64,000 nucleotides of DNA, taken from JAGHEK01 sp044426235. Its GTDB lineage: Bacteria; Bacillota; Clostridia; Peptostreptococcales; Peptostreptococcaceae. Below, in pieces: positions 9,401-17,759 of this stretch. Location of the stretch: positions 1-64,000 of the forward strand of contig JAWXUS010000005.1 of NCBI GenBank assembly GCA_044426235.1, in the 5' to 3' direction. The translations under genes and the position numbers were made by a program. The notes under the pieces are model-generated. The model was not told where the DNA came from. It saw only the letters and a program-made list of their open reading frames with translations, and searched no databases. The number at the start of each line of letters is the position of its first letter. Positions within the stretch are counted from its first letter, which is position 1.

Positions 9401-9793
9401 ATGAAAAATATAGATATTGAAAAAATTGATACAGTAAAAGCAAGGGCAAATGTTAGCTATAAAGAGGCTAAGGAAGTATTAGAGAAGTTTAATGGGGATA
9501 TAATTGCATCTATTCTTTATTTGGAAGAACAAAATAAAACTTTACCAAGTAATAATCATCAAGTTACTTATTTTGATAAATTAAAAGATTTGATGATAAA
9601 TATAAGGGTAACTAGAATTATTGTGCAAAATAAAAATATCAAATCAATAGATATTAGTGCAACTTTTGGCATTTTTATATGTGTATTAGCACCGCATTTA
9701 GTTCTTTTATCATTTCCATTTTCTTATTTAAAAGGATATAGAATTAGATTTGAAAATGTGGAGGACTTAAGAGTTGATTTAACTAAAAGATAA
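9401..9793 (+). CDS. DUF4342-like protein with UBA-type helical domain and membrane segment
   Basis: A 130-residue protein. Residues about 3-45 (VKARANVSYKEAKEVLEKFNGDIIASILYLEE) match the UBA/TS-N-like three-helix pattern of DUF4342 proteins. Residues about 85-110 are hydrophobic (FGIFICVLAPHLVLLSFPFSYL) and probably insert in the membrane. The response regulator gene starts 9 nt after its stop, so it is very likely co-transcribed with the two-component system and could modulate it or be controlled by it. No biochemical function is known to me for the family. Confidence 0.7.
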   Translation: MKNIDIEKIDTVKARANVSYKEAKEVLEKFNGDIIASILYLEEQNKTLPSNNHQVTYFDKLKDLMINIRVTRIIVQNKNIKSIDISATFGIFICVLAPHLVLLSFPFSYLKGYRIRFENVEDLRVDLTKR

Positions 9794-9802
9794 GGAGATA
9801 TT

Positions 9803-10489
9803 ATGGAAAAAATTTTAATAATAGAAGATGAATCTAAAATAGCAAGATTTATTGAATTAGAATTGAGACATGAAGGATATATTGTTGATATTTCAAATGA
9901 TGGGCGAGAAGGACTAGATAAATGTTTAAATAACGACTACGATATGGTTATATTAGATGTGATGCTACCTTCATTAAATGGAATGGAAGTACTTAGAAGA
10001 ATAAGAAATGTTAGTGATATAGCAGTTATTATGTTATCTGCAAAAGGAGAAATAACTGATAAAGTAATGGGACTTGATATTGGTGCAGATGATTATATGT
10101 CTAAGCCTTTTGCCATTGAAGAATTACTTGCAAGAATTAGAGTTTGCTTAAAAAGAAAAGGGATTACATCAAAAGGTGAAGATGAAAATATTTTAAGTTT
10201 TAATAATCTTATTATAAATGAGAAAAAACATAGTGTAAGTTACAAAAATGAAGTAATTGAACTTACAAAAAAAGAATTTGATTTACTTTCTTATTTAGTT
10301 AAAAATAAAAATATTGTAATGACAAGAGAAAGTATATTAGAAAATATTTGGGGATACGATTATTTTGGAGATACAAATGTTGTGGACGTTTATGTTAGGT
10401 ATATTAGAAGTAAAATTGATAATAGATTTAATATAAAAATAATAAATACAGTTCGTGGCGTTGGGTATGTTGTTAAAGATGAAAATTAA
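9803..10489 (+). CDS. OmpR/PhoB-family response regulator
   Basis: A 228-residue DNA-binding response regulator. The receiver domain (about 1-120) has the acidic pocket ED near the N-terminus, phospho-acceptor D52 in VILDVMLP and the conserved lysine in MSKPF. A winged-helix DNA-binding domain (about 130-228) ends in the family-typical NTVRGVGYVVKDEN. The coding end overlaps the sensor kinase gene, so the two form a cognate pair. The regulon cannot be read from the window. Confidence 0.93.
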   Translation: MEKILIIEDESKIARFIELELRHEGYIVDISNDGREGLDKCLNNDYDMVILDVMLPSLNGMEVLRRIRNVSDIAVIMLSAKGEITDKVMGLDIGADDYMSKPFAIEELLARIRVCLKRKGITSKGEDENILSFNNLIINEKKHSVSYKNEVIELTKKEFDLLSYLVKNKNIVMTRESILENIWGYDYFGDTNVVDVYVRYIRSKIDNRFNIKIINTVRGVGYVVKDEN

Positions 10490-11564
10490 AGATAAAATAC
10501 AAATATTTATCGATGAAAAAATAAGATTTTCTATTAAATCAAAATTAACTCTAAGTTATTTTGTAGTATTTAGTATAATCTCTTTGGTTTCAAGTTTATC
10601 ACTTGGGTTTATAGTTTTTAATAATAGCGTTATAAGGGATGATGAAGAAGTAAAATATTTATTTGGGATTATGATAGTTATTAAATTAATAGAGGTTTTA
10701 GTAAATGCTATTGCAACTTATAGCATTTCAGAAAAAGCATTATTACCCGTTCATCAAATTATTGATGAAGTTAATGAAATATCTATTAATAATTTAGAAA
10801 AAAGACTTGATGTATCTGGTATTAATAATGAATTTAAGGATTTAGCAAAAACCTTTAATAATATGCTAGATAAAATATATCACGGGGTTGAAAATCAAAA
10901 ACGGTTTGTATCAGATGCATCTCACGAACTTAGAACGCCAATTTCAGTTATTCAAGGATATATTAATATGTTAGATAGATGGGGTAAAGAAGATAAAGAT
11001 GTTTTGGCAGAAGGAATAGATGCTATAAAAGATGAATCGGAGAGTATGAAAAAATTAATAGAAACATTACTTTTTCTTGCTAAAGGTGAAAAGCATAATT
11101 TTGCTATTCAAAAATCAGAATTTAATATTGGAGAATTAATTGACGATATAATAAAGGAAACTAAAATAATAGATACCACACATCAAATATATAGTGATCA
11201 AAATGAATACATAAATATTTATGGAGAAAGAAATTTAATTAAAGAGGCTATAAGAGTTTTTGTTGATAATAGCATCAAATACACTGAAGAAAATGGAATT
11301 ATAACTATAAATTCATTTAGGGCAGATAAAAATATGATAATCACAATAAAAGACAATGGAATTGGAATGGATCAAGATGAACTTGAAAAAGTATTTGATA
11401 GATTTTATAGAGTTGATAAATCAAGGAGTAAAGAAAGTGGAGGATTTGGACTTGGTTTATCAATTGCAAAATACATTGTTGATACACACGATGGTCAAAT
11501 AAATATGGATTCAACTAAAAATGAAGGTACTACAGTTTTAATAAAAATACCATTATTAAATTAA
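10479..11564 (+). CDS. Sensor histidine kinase with almost no extracytoplasmic domain
   Basis: A 361-residue membrane kinase, partner of the upstream response regulator. I place the start at the ATG at 10479, overlapping the regulator's end by 11 nt; an ATG at 10467 and a GTG at 10455 are alternatives. Two transmembrane helices are separated by only about a dozen residues (NNSVIRDDEEVKYL), so the stimulus is probably sensed in the membrane or via a partner rather than by an external domain. A HAMP segment, the H-box (SHELRTP), N-box (VDNSIKYT), G1 (DNGIGM) and G2 (GGFGLGLSIA) are all present, so the kinase core looks active. The adjacent membrane-anchored DUF4342 protein is a candidate partner. 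Confidence 0.92.
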   Translation: MKIKDKIQIFIDEKIRFSIKSKLTLSYFVVFSIISLVSSLSLGFIVFNNSVIRDDEEVKYLFGIMIVIKLIEVLVNAIATYSISEKALLPVHQIIDEVNEISINNLEKRLDVSGINNEFKDLAKTFNNMLDKIYHGVENQKRFVSDASHELRTPISVIQGYINMLDRWGKEDKDVLAEGIDAIKDESESMKKLIETLLFLAKGEKHNFAIQKSEFNIGELIDDIIKETKIIDTTHQIYSDQNEYINIYGERNLIKEAIRVFVDNSIKYTEENGIITINSFRADKNMIITIKDNGIGMDQDELEKVFDRFYRVDKSRSKESGGFGLGLSIAKYIVDTHDGQINMDSTKNEGTTVLIKIPLLN

Positions 11565-11599
11565 ATAAATATTAAATAAATATTAAATCTATATTTGGT

Positions 11600-11697
11600 T
11601 ATAATATTTATAAATAAATGTATCGACACCTCGTAAAGACACCATAGCATACATTTATATGATATAGATTAAAGTCTCTCTTTTTGAGAGACTTTTT
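11600..11697 (+). ncRNA. Candidate small structured RNA or ligA leader
   Basis: This intergenic stretch has a TATAAT at 11600-11605 and a perfect 10-bp helix ATAAATGTAT (11614-11623) / ATACATTTAT (11649-11658). The helix encloses a 25-nt loop holding a duplicated GACACC (around 11625 and 11638). A separate intrinsic terminator ends at 11697. It could be a free small RNA or an attenuated leader for ligA. I do not recognise the family. Confidence 0.4.
11671..11697 (+). terminator. Intrinsic terminator upstream of ligA
   Basis: Stem AAAGTCTCTC / GAGAGACTTT with a TTTTT loop and a T-run. It ends the sensor-kinase transcript or the candidate small RNA. Confidence 0.85.
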
Positions 11698-11768
11698 AAA
11701 ATTAATTAATAAAATTAATACGAGTATATGGTAAAATAAATCTATTAAAAATTAGAGAGGTGCGAAAT

Positions 11769-13781
11769 TTGGAAAAAAAAATTAATGAATTAATAGATAA
11801 AATAAATTACTTTAATAATAAATACTATAACGAAGATAAATCAGATATAACTGATTTAGAATATGATAATTTAATGAATGAACTTATAAATTTAGAAAAT
11901 GAATACCCGAATTTAAAAAGAATAGATTCACCAACTAATAGAGTTGGAGGAGTTGCACTTGATAGGTTTGATCAAATAAAACATAAAATACCTATGTTAT
12001 CACTTTCTAATGCATATTCAGAAAAAGATTTAATTGATTTTGATAAAAGAGTAAAGGAAAATTTAAATGAAGAGTATGAATATGTTGTTGAATTTAAGAT
12101 AGATGGTTTATCAGTTTCATTAACTTATGATGAAAATGAATTTAAATATGGTGCAACTAGAGGAAATGGAATTGTTGGAGAAGATATAACTAAGAATTTA
12201 ATGACAATAAAAAATATTCCTCTTAAAATTGATAATGAAGATGAATTAGTAGTTAGAGGAGAAGTTTATATTTCAAAGAAAGATTTTTATAATATAAATA
12301 AAAAGCAGATTGAAAATAATTTACAAGAATATGCTAATCCTAGAAATTTAGCAGCGGGTTCTCTTAGACAATTAGATTCTAAATTAACTTCAAAAAGACC
12401 TTTAGATATATTTTTATTCAATATGGAGTATACTTCAAATGATGAATTTAAAACACATAGCGAAACTTTATTATATATGAAAAAATTAGGTTTCTCGGTT
12501 AGTCCCAATTTTAAAGTTTTCAGTAGTATAAAAGATGTTAATGAATACATAGAAGAAATAACTATAGAAAGAGATAAGTTAGACTTTGAAATAGATGGAA
12601 TAGTAGTTAAGGTTAATAATTTAAAACAAAGAGAAATTTTAGGACAAACTTCAAAAAGTCCAAAATGGGCAATAGCATACAAATTCCCTGCAGAAAAAAA
12701 ATATACTAAAATAATTGGAATTGAAGTTGAAGTTGGTAGAACAGGAAATTTAACTCCAACTGCAATACTTGAACCTGTAAGACTTGCAGGAACTAGTGTA
12801 AGCCGTGCTACACTTCATAATGAAGACTATATAAATGAAAAAGATATAAGGATTAATGATACTGTTTTAGTTCAAAAAGCAGGAGATATTATTCCTCAAG
12901 TATTAGAAGTTGATGTTAATCAGAGAACTGGAGAGGAAATAGTTTTTGAAATGCCAAAAACTTGTCCAGTTTGTGGTGAAAATACTGTTAGATTAGATGG
13001 AGAGGCTGCAGTTAAATGTGTTAATATTTCTTGTATGGCGCAAATAAAAAGAGGTATAATTCATTTTGCATCAAGAGAGGCTATGGATATAGAAGGATTA
13101 GGTGAAAGTATAGTTTCTATGTTAATTGATAATAATCTTATTAAGGATATTAGTGAGTTATATGTACTTGATTCTAGTAAAGTTGAAGATCTTGAAAGAA
13201 TGGGTAAAAAATCTGCTAGTAATTTAATTAAATCAATAGAAAAATCAAAAGAAAATGATTTATATAGATTGATAAATGGTCTTGGAATTAAATTTATTGG
13301 ACTTAAAGGATCTAAAGTATTAGCGAGTTCATTTAAGGATTTAGATAAAATAATTAGCGCAGATTATGATGAATTAATTTCACTAGAGGAGTTTGGAGAT
13401 TCTATGGCTAAAAGTATAATAGAGTTTTTCAAAGAACCGAAAAATATTGATGTTGTTCAAAAATTAAAATCATATGGATTAAATACTAAAAAAATTGAAG
13501 AAGAAGATAGTACTAATTTATTTGAAGGCCTTAAAATTGTTATTACTGGAACTTTAGAAAATTTAAAAAGAAATGATGCTAAAGCCATTATTGAAAAAAA
13601 TGGTGGTAAAGCTACTGGTAGTGTTAGTAAGTCAACTTCATTTGTACTTTGCGGAGAAGATGCAGGAAGTAAGCTTGATAAAGCAAATGAACTTGGTATT
13701 AAAGTATTAAGTGAAGACGAATTTATTCTTTTATCAGAATTATCTTCAAAAGAAGAAGTATTGAAAGAACTTAATTTATAG
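11769..13781 (+). CDS. ligA: NAD+-dependent DNA ligase
   Basis: A 670-residue ligase that seals nicks during replication and repair. The start is taken as the TTG at 11769, spaced 8 nt from GAGAGG; the GTG at 11760 overlaps that site. The adenylation domain carries the KxDG nucleotidyl site (EFKIDGLSVSLTY). It is followed by the OB fold, a four-cysteine zinc finger (CPVCGE...CVNISC), helix-hairpin-helix repeats (IEGLGESIV and GLGIKFIGLKGSKVL) and a C-terminal BRCT domain (about 590-670). Length and domain order are normal for LigA. The gene follows a strong terminator and has no obvious terminator of its own. Confidence 0.97.
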   Translation: MEKKINELIDKINYFNNKYYNEDKSDITDLEYDNLMNELINLENEYPNLKRIDSPTNRVGGVALDRFDQIKHKIPMLSLSNAYSEKDLIDFDKRVKENLNEEYEYVVEFKIDGLSVSLTYDENEFKYGATRGNGIVGEDITKNLMTIKNIPLKIDNEDELVVRGEVYISKKDFYNINKKQIENNLQEYANPRNLAAGSLRQLDSKLTSKRPLDIFLFNMEYTSNDEFKTHSETLLYMKKLGFSVSPNFKVFSSIKDVNEYIEEITIERDKLDFEIDGIVVKVNNLKQREILGQTSKSPKWAIAYKFPAEKKYTKIIGIEVEVGRTGNLTPTAILEPVRLAGTSVSRATLHNEDYINEKDIRINDTVLVQKAGDIIPQVLEVDVNQRTGEEIVFEMPKTCPVCGENTVRLDGEAAVKCVNISCMAQIKRGIIHFASREAMDIEGLGESIVSMLIDNNLIKDISELYVLDSSKVEDLERMGKKSASNLIKSIEKSKENDLYRLINGLGIKFIGLKGSKVLASSFKDLDKIISADYDELISLEEFGDSMAKSIIEFFKEPKNIDVVQKLKSYGLNTKKIEEEDSTNLFEGLKIVITGTLENLKRNDAKAIIEKNGGKATGSVSKSTSFVLCGEDAGSKLDKANELGIKVLSEDEFILLSELSSKEEVLKELNL

Positions 13782-13797
13782 ATTATGGTTACTATTT

Positions 13798-13829
13798 TTG
13801 TAGAAATTATTTTACAAAAGTGGTAATAT
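13798..13829 (+). promoter_or_regulatory. Possible extended -10 promoter for rph-rdgB
   Basis: TGGTAATAT (13821-13829) forms a TGn-extended -10 element. The best -35 (TTGTAG, 13798-13803) is 20 nt away, so the -10 would have to carry most of the activity. Confidence 0.35.
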
Positions 13830-13870
13830 TAATTTGAAATAATACTTTTAGTAAGAAAGGTAGTTTTTTT

Positions 13871-15217
13871 ATGAGAATTGATGATAGACAGTTTGATCAA
13901 ATTAGAGATATAAAAATAACTAGAAATTATACGAAATATGCAGAGGGATCTGTTTTAATAGAAATGGGTGAAACAAAGGTGATTTGTACAGCATCTGTTG
14001 AAGAAAAAGTACCACCATTTTTAAGACATAGTGGAAGTGGTTGGATAAATGCAGAATATTCGATGCTACCAAGATCTACTCACGATAGAAAAATAAGAGA
14101 ATCTGCAAGGGGTAAAATTGAAGGTAGAACTCAAGAAATACAAAGATTAATTGGAAGAGCGATAAGGTGTGTTGTTGATCTTAAAAAGCTTGGAGAAAGA
14201 ACTATTTGGATAGATTGTGATGTTATTCAAGCAGATGGTGGAACAAGAACTGCATCTATAACTGGAGCATATGTTGCGGTTTGTGATGCACTACATAAAT
14301 TATATACGAATAAAAAAATAAAGGCTATGCCAATAGATAGCTTTATATCGGCTATAAGTGTTGGTATTGTTGATGATAAACACTTACTTGACTTATGCTA
14401 TGAAGAAGATTCAAATGCAAAGGTTGATATGAATATTATTATGACTAGTAAAGGTGAATTTGTTGAACTTCAAGGAACAGGAGAAGAAGGACCATTCTCA
14501 AGAAGTGATTTAAATATTTTATTAGAACTTGGTGAAAAAGGATGCAAGGATTTAATTGATGCACAAAAGAAAGCATTAGGTGAAATTACTTATGATATAA
14601 TCGGAATGGATTATGGAAATGATATAGTAATTGCAACTAATAATAATCATAAACTAGATGAAATATCTGAAATATTAAAGGATTTAAAATATGATATTCA
14701 TTCTTTAAAAGATGTTTCATTAGATGGAATTGAAATTATTGAAGATGGTAGAACTTTTGAACATAATGCACTTATAAAGGCTAGAGAAATTGCAAAAAGG
14801 ACTCAAAAAATTGCTATTGCAGACGATTCAGGACTTGAAGTTAGTGCAATAAACAATAAACCAGGAATCTATTCTGCAAGATTTGCAGGAGAAAATGCTA
14901 CTGATGAAGATAATAAAAAGAAATTATTAAAATCACTTAATAATATTCCAATGAGTAAAAGAGATGCAAGGTTTGTTTCTTGTATAGCAGTAGTTTTCCC
15001 TGATGGAAAAGAATTTGTTGTTCGTGGAACTTGCGAAGGATTTATTGGATTTGAAGAAAAAGGAAGTAATGGCTTTGGATACGATTCATTATTCATAGTT
15101 AATGGATACAATAAAACATTTGCAGAACTTCCATCATCAGTTAAAAATAATATAAGTCATAGAAAAAATGCACTTGATTTAATGAAAGAAATGTTAATTC
15201 AGAAGGTGGATAGATAA
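13871..15217 (+). CDS. rph-rdgB: Fused RNase PH and XTP/dITP pyrophosphatase
   Basis: One 448-residue reading frame joins two enzymes. Residues about 1-245 are RNase PH, the phosphorolytic 3' exonuclease for tRNA ends (GSGWINAEYSMLPRST, GRTQEIQRLIGRAIR and WIDCDVIQADGGTRTASITG). Residues about 252-448 are RdgB/Ham1, which removes non-canonical purine triphosphates (IATNNNHKLDEI, IADDSGLEV and FVSCIAVVFPDG). The junction runs without a stop through MDYGNDIVIATNN. Both active-site regions look intact. The two genes are often adjacent in Firmicutes, so fusion of neighbours is the likely origin. The metallophosphatase gene overlaps the stop by one base, forming a tight operon. Confidence 0.95.
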   Translation: MRIDDRQFDQIRDIKITRNYTKYAEGSVLIEMGETKVICTASVEEKVPPFLRHSGSGWINAEYSMLPRSTHDRKIRESARGKIEGRTQEIQRLIGRAIRCVVDLKKLGERTIWIDCDVIQADGGTRTASITGAYVAVCDALHKLYTNKKIKAMPIDSFISAISVGIVDDKHLLDLCYEEDSNAKVDMNIIMTSKGEFVELQGTGEEGPFSRSDLNILLELGEKGCKDLIDAQKKALGEITYDIIGMDYGNDIVIATNNNHKLDEISEILKDLKYDIHSLKDVSLDGIEIIEDGRTFEHNALIKAREIAKRTQKIAIADDSGLEVSAINNKPGIYSARFAGENATDEDNKKKLLKSLNNIPMSKRDARFVSCIAVVFPDGKEFVVRGTCEGFIGFEEKGSNGFGYDSLFIVNGYNKTFAELPSSVKNNISHRKNALDLMKEMLIQKVDR

Positions 15218-15687
15218 TGAGAATTGCAGTTTTAAGTGATACTCATAGAATGACGAGTTTTATTGATAAAATAGTTCCAGATCTTAAACAATGTGACTTA
15301 ATAGTTCATGCAGGAGATAATTTTATTGATTCAAAATATATTCATTCAATGACTAATGTTTCAGTTATGGCTGTAAAGGGTAATTGTGATTTAGAAGATG
15401 TTGAAGATGAATTAATATTTTCTCTTGAAAAAAATAAAGTATTTCTATGTCATGGAGATAAATATGGCGTTAAATATGATTTAGAAATGTTAGATAAAAA
15501 GACTGATAATATTGATTGTAATATAGTTATATTTGGGCATACACATGTGCCACTTAATAAGACTATAAATAATAAGATATTTTTAAACCCTGGTAGCTTA
15601 GCTATGCCAAGGGAAGTTTCATATAGAAGTTATGTTATAATGAATATAGATGATAAAAATATTGATATTGAGTTTATAAAATTATAA
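15217..15687 (+). CDS. YfcE/MJ0936-type metallophosphoesterase
   Basis: A 156-residue calcineurin-like phosphoesterase. Metal-binding motifs are visible in order: SDTHR, HAGDN, KGNCD, CHGD and FGHTHVPL. The last is followed by NPGSLAMPR, typical of the YfcE/YsnB group. It starts on the last base of the rph-rdgB stop codon (TAATG overlap) and so is translationally coupled to it. The physiological substrate of the family is not settled; a cyclic or other phosphodiester is likely. Confidence 0.9.
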   Translation: MRIAVLSDTHRMTSFIDKIVPDLKQCDLIVHAGDNFIDSKYIHSMTNVSVMAVKGNCDLEDVEDELIFSLEKNKVFLCHGDKYGVKYDLEMLDKKTDNIDCNIVIFGHTHVPLNKTINNKIFLNPGSLAMPREVSYRSYVIMNIDDKNIDIEFIKL

Positions 15688-15725
15688 TATATACAAGCTA
15701 ATAGCTATAATTACTATAAGAAGAC

Positions 15726-15755
15726 TTGTAAATGGAAAAACTTATGTGATATAAT
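15726..15755 (+). promoter_or_regulatory. Promoter for tig
   Basis: TTGTAA (15726-15731) and TATAAT (15750-15755) are 18 nt apart, and the -10 is preceded by TGA, giving a full TGnTATAAT extended element. It lies about 25 nt upstream of the tig ribosome binding site. Confidence 0.7.
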
Positions 15756-15792
15756 TAGTATCATACATAAACAATTAGGAGGAATTTTTTTA

Positions 15793-17073
15793 ATGAAAGT
15801 TGAATTATTAAAAAAAGAAGGTACAAAAGTATCTTTTAAAATGACTATAGAAAACGATAAGTTTCAAGATGCAGTAAAAAAAGCATACAACAAGACAAAA
15901 GGTCAATACAATATACCTGGGTTTAGAAAAGGTAAAGCACCAAAGAACATAATAGAAGCAAAATACGGAAAAGGTGTATTTTTTAATGATGCAATAGACA
16001 CATTATTCCCAGAAGTTTACCCAAATGCAATAGATGAATTAAAATTAGATGTTGTTGATAGACCATCAATAGACATAGAAGAAATAAGTGCTGAAAACGG
16101 TGTTGTAATAGCTGTTGAAGTTGATGTTATGCCTGAGTTTGAAGTAGCAAACTATAGAGGCATAGAACTTAAAAAAGAAGAAGTTTTAGTTTCAAGTGAT
16201 GAGGTTGAAGTTGAACTTAAAGAAAGAGCAGCTAGAAATGCTAGACTTATAAGTTCTGAAAATGAAATAGTAGCTGGAAATACTGCTGTTATAGATTATG
16301 AAGGATTTGATGGTGGAGTAGCATTTAATGGTGGAAAAGGTGAAAATCATTCTCTTGAAATAGGTTCAAACGCATTTATACCAGGATTTGAAGATCAATT
16401 AGTTGGTAAAAAAGCTGGAGAAGAAGTAGAAGTTAACGTTACTTTCCCAACAGAATACCATGCTAAAGAATTAGCAGGTAATGACGTTGTGTTTAAAGTT
16501 AAGATAAATGAAGTTAAAGTTAAAGAAGTTTCTGAACTTAACGATGATTTCGCAAAAGATACAAGTGAATTCGATACTTTAGATGAACTTAAAGAAGATA
16601 TAAGAAAAGAACTTCAAACTAGAGCTGATGAGTCTAACTCTCAAAAATTAAAAAATGATGCTATAAAGTTAGTAGCTGAAAATACAGAAGTTGAAATACC
16701 AAATGGTATGATAGAACGTCAAATAGATAATTTATTAAATCAACTTAATTACCAACTTCAATACCAAGGAGTTAATATAGAACAACTTCTTCAAATGACT
16801 GGTAAAACTATGAAAGATTTAAGAGATGAAAAAAGAGAAGATGCTAAAAATCAAGTTAGAGCTGAATTAGTTTTAAATAAGATTGCATCTTTAGAAAACA
16901 TAGAAATAAGTGAAGAAGAAGTAACTAAAGAAATAGAAAAGATGGCTGAAATATACAAAATAGAAGCATCTAAGTTAAGAGAATCTTTAGGTCATGATTT
17001 AGAAAACATGAAAGAAGATATGAAAATGAAAAAGGTAGTAGACTTCTTAGTTGAAAATGCAAATATAGCTTAA
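15793..17073 (+). CDS. tig: Trigger factor chaperone and peptidyl-prolyl isomerase
   Basis: A 426-residue ribosome-associated chaperone that receives nascent chains at the exit tunnel. The N-terminal domain carries the ribosome-docking signature GFRKGKAP (about 42-49). The FKBP-like PPIase domain (about 150-240) includes VIDYEGF and GFEDQLVG, and the long helical C-terminal domain follows. Length is normal. TAGGAGG is placed well for the ATG at 15793. The gene heads the classical tig-clpP-clpX-lon order. Confidence 0.97.
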   Translation: MKVELLKKEGTKVSFKMTIENDKFQDAVKKAYNKTKGQYNIPGFRKGKAPKNIIEAKYGKGVFFNDAIDTLFPEVYPNAIDELKLDVVDRPSIDIEEISAENGVVIAVEVDVMPEFEVANYRGIELKKEEVLVSSDEVEVELKERAARNARLISSENEIVAGNTAVIDYEGFDGGVAFNGGKGENHSLEIGSNAFIPGFEDQLVGKKAGEEVEVNVTFPTEYHAKELAGNDVVFKVKINEVKVKEVSELNDDFAKDTSEFDTLDELKEDIRKELQTRADESNSQKLKNDAIKLVAENTEVEIPNGMIERQIDNLLNQLNYQLQYQGVNIEQLLQMTGKTMKDLRDEKREDAKNQVRAELVLNKIASLENIEISEEEVTKEIEKMAEIYKIEASKLRESLGHDLENMKEDMKMKKVVDFLVENANIA

Positions 17074-17079
17074 TTAAAT

Positions 17080-17101
17080 CAGTAGCCATTTTTGGCTACT
17101 G
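17080..17101 (+). other. Intercistronic hairpin between tig and clpP, no T-tract
   Basis: A perfect 9-bp stem CAGTAGCCA / TGGCTACTG with a 4-nt loop lies just after tig. It is followed by taagtatatg rather than a run of T, so it is unlikely to terminate well. It may stabilise the tig mRNA end or mark a processing site that lets some transcripts continue into clpPX. Confidence 0.65.
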
Positions 17102-17157
17102 TAAGTATATGTATTAAAAGTAAAATGTATTAAATAAAGAAAGAGGGGATAAATCTT

Positions 17158-17742
17158 ATGGCATTAGTACCTGTAGTCGTTGAACAAACGGGAAGAGGAG
17201 AAAGGTCTTATGATATCTATTCTAGACTTTTAAAAGATAGAATAATATTTCTAGGAGATGAAGTAAATGATGCAACAGCTGGACTTATTGTAGCCCAATT
17301 ATTATTTTTGGAAGCTGATGATCCAGATAAAGATATATACTTATATATAAATTCTCCAGGTGGAAGTATAACAGCTGGTATGGCAATATATGACACTATG
17401 CAATATATAAAACCTGATGTTAGTACTATATGTATAGGGATGGCTGCATCTATGGGTGCATTTTTATTATCATCTGGTGCAAAAGGAAAAAGATTTGCAC
17501 TTCCAAACAGTGAAATAATGATTCATCAACCACTTGGTGGAACTAGAGGTCAAGCTACTGATATAGAAATTCATGCTAAGAGAATTATTAAAATGAAAGA
17601 AAAATTAAACCAAATATTATCAGAAAATACTGGTCAAGATATTGAAACTATAAAAAATGATACAGAACGTGATAATTTTATGGAAGCTATAGAAGCTCAA
17701 AAATACGGTTTAATAGATGAAGTAATAAGTAAAAGACCTTAG
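17158..17742 (+). CDS. clpP: ATP-dependent Clp protease proteolytic subunit
   Basis: A 194-residue serine protease that forms the tetradecameric chamber served by ClpX. The catalytic serine is in GMAASMGAFLL, the histidine in IMIHQPLGG and the aspartate in the segment near ERDNFM. The N-terminal processing region (ALVPVVVEQTGRGERSYDIYSRLLKDRII) is typical. It has its own GAGGGG site and is followed 17 nt later by clpX, so the two are co-expressed. No CtsR-type operator is evident upstream. Confidence 0.98.
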   Translation: MALVPVVVEQTGRGERSYDIYSRLLKDRIIFLGDEVNDATAGLIVAQLLFLEADDPDKDIYLYINSPGGSITAGMAIYDTMQYIKPDVSTICIGMAASMGAFLLSSGAKGKRFALPNSEIMIHQPLGGTRGQATDIEIHAKRIIKMKEKLNQILSENTGQDIETIKNDTERDNFMEAIEAQKYGLIDEVISKRP

Positions 17743-17759
17743 GGAAAGAGGTGACTAAA

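Noticed and set aside
12287..12682. 131-codon minus-strand frame inside ligA
   Set aside because: It is antisense to a fully conserved ligase region, has no ribosome binding site and no recognisable protein features.
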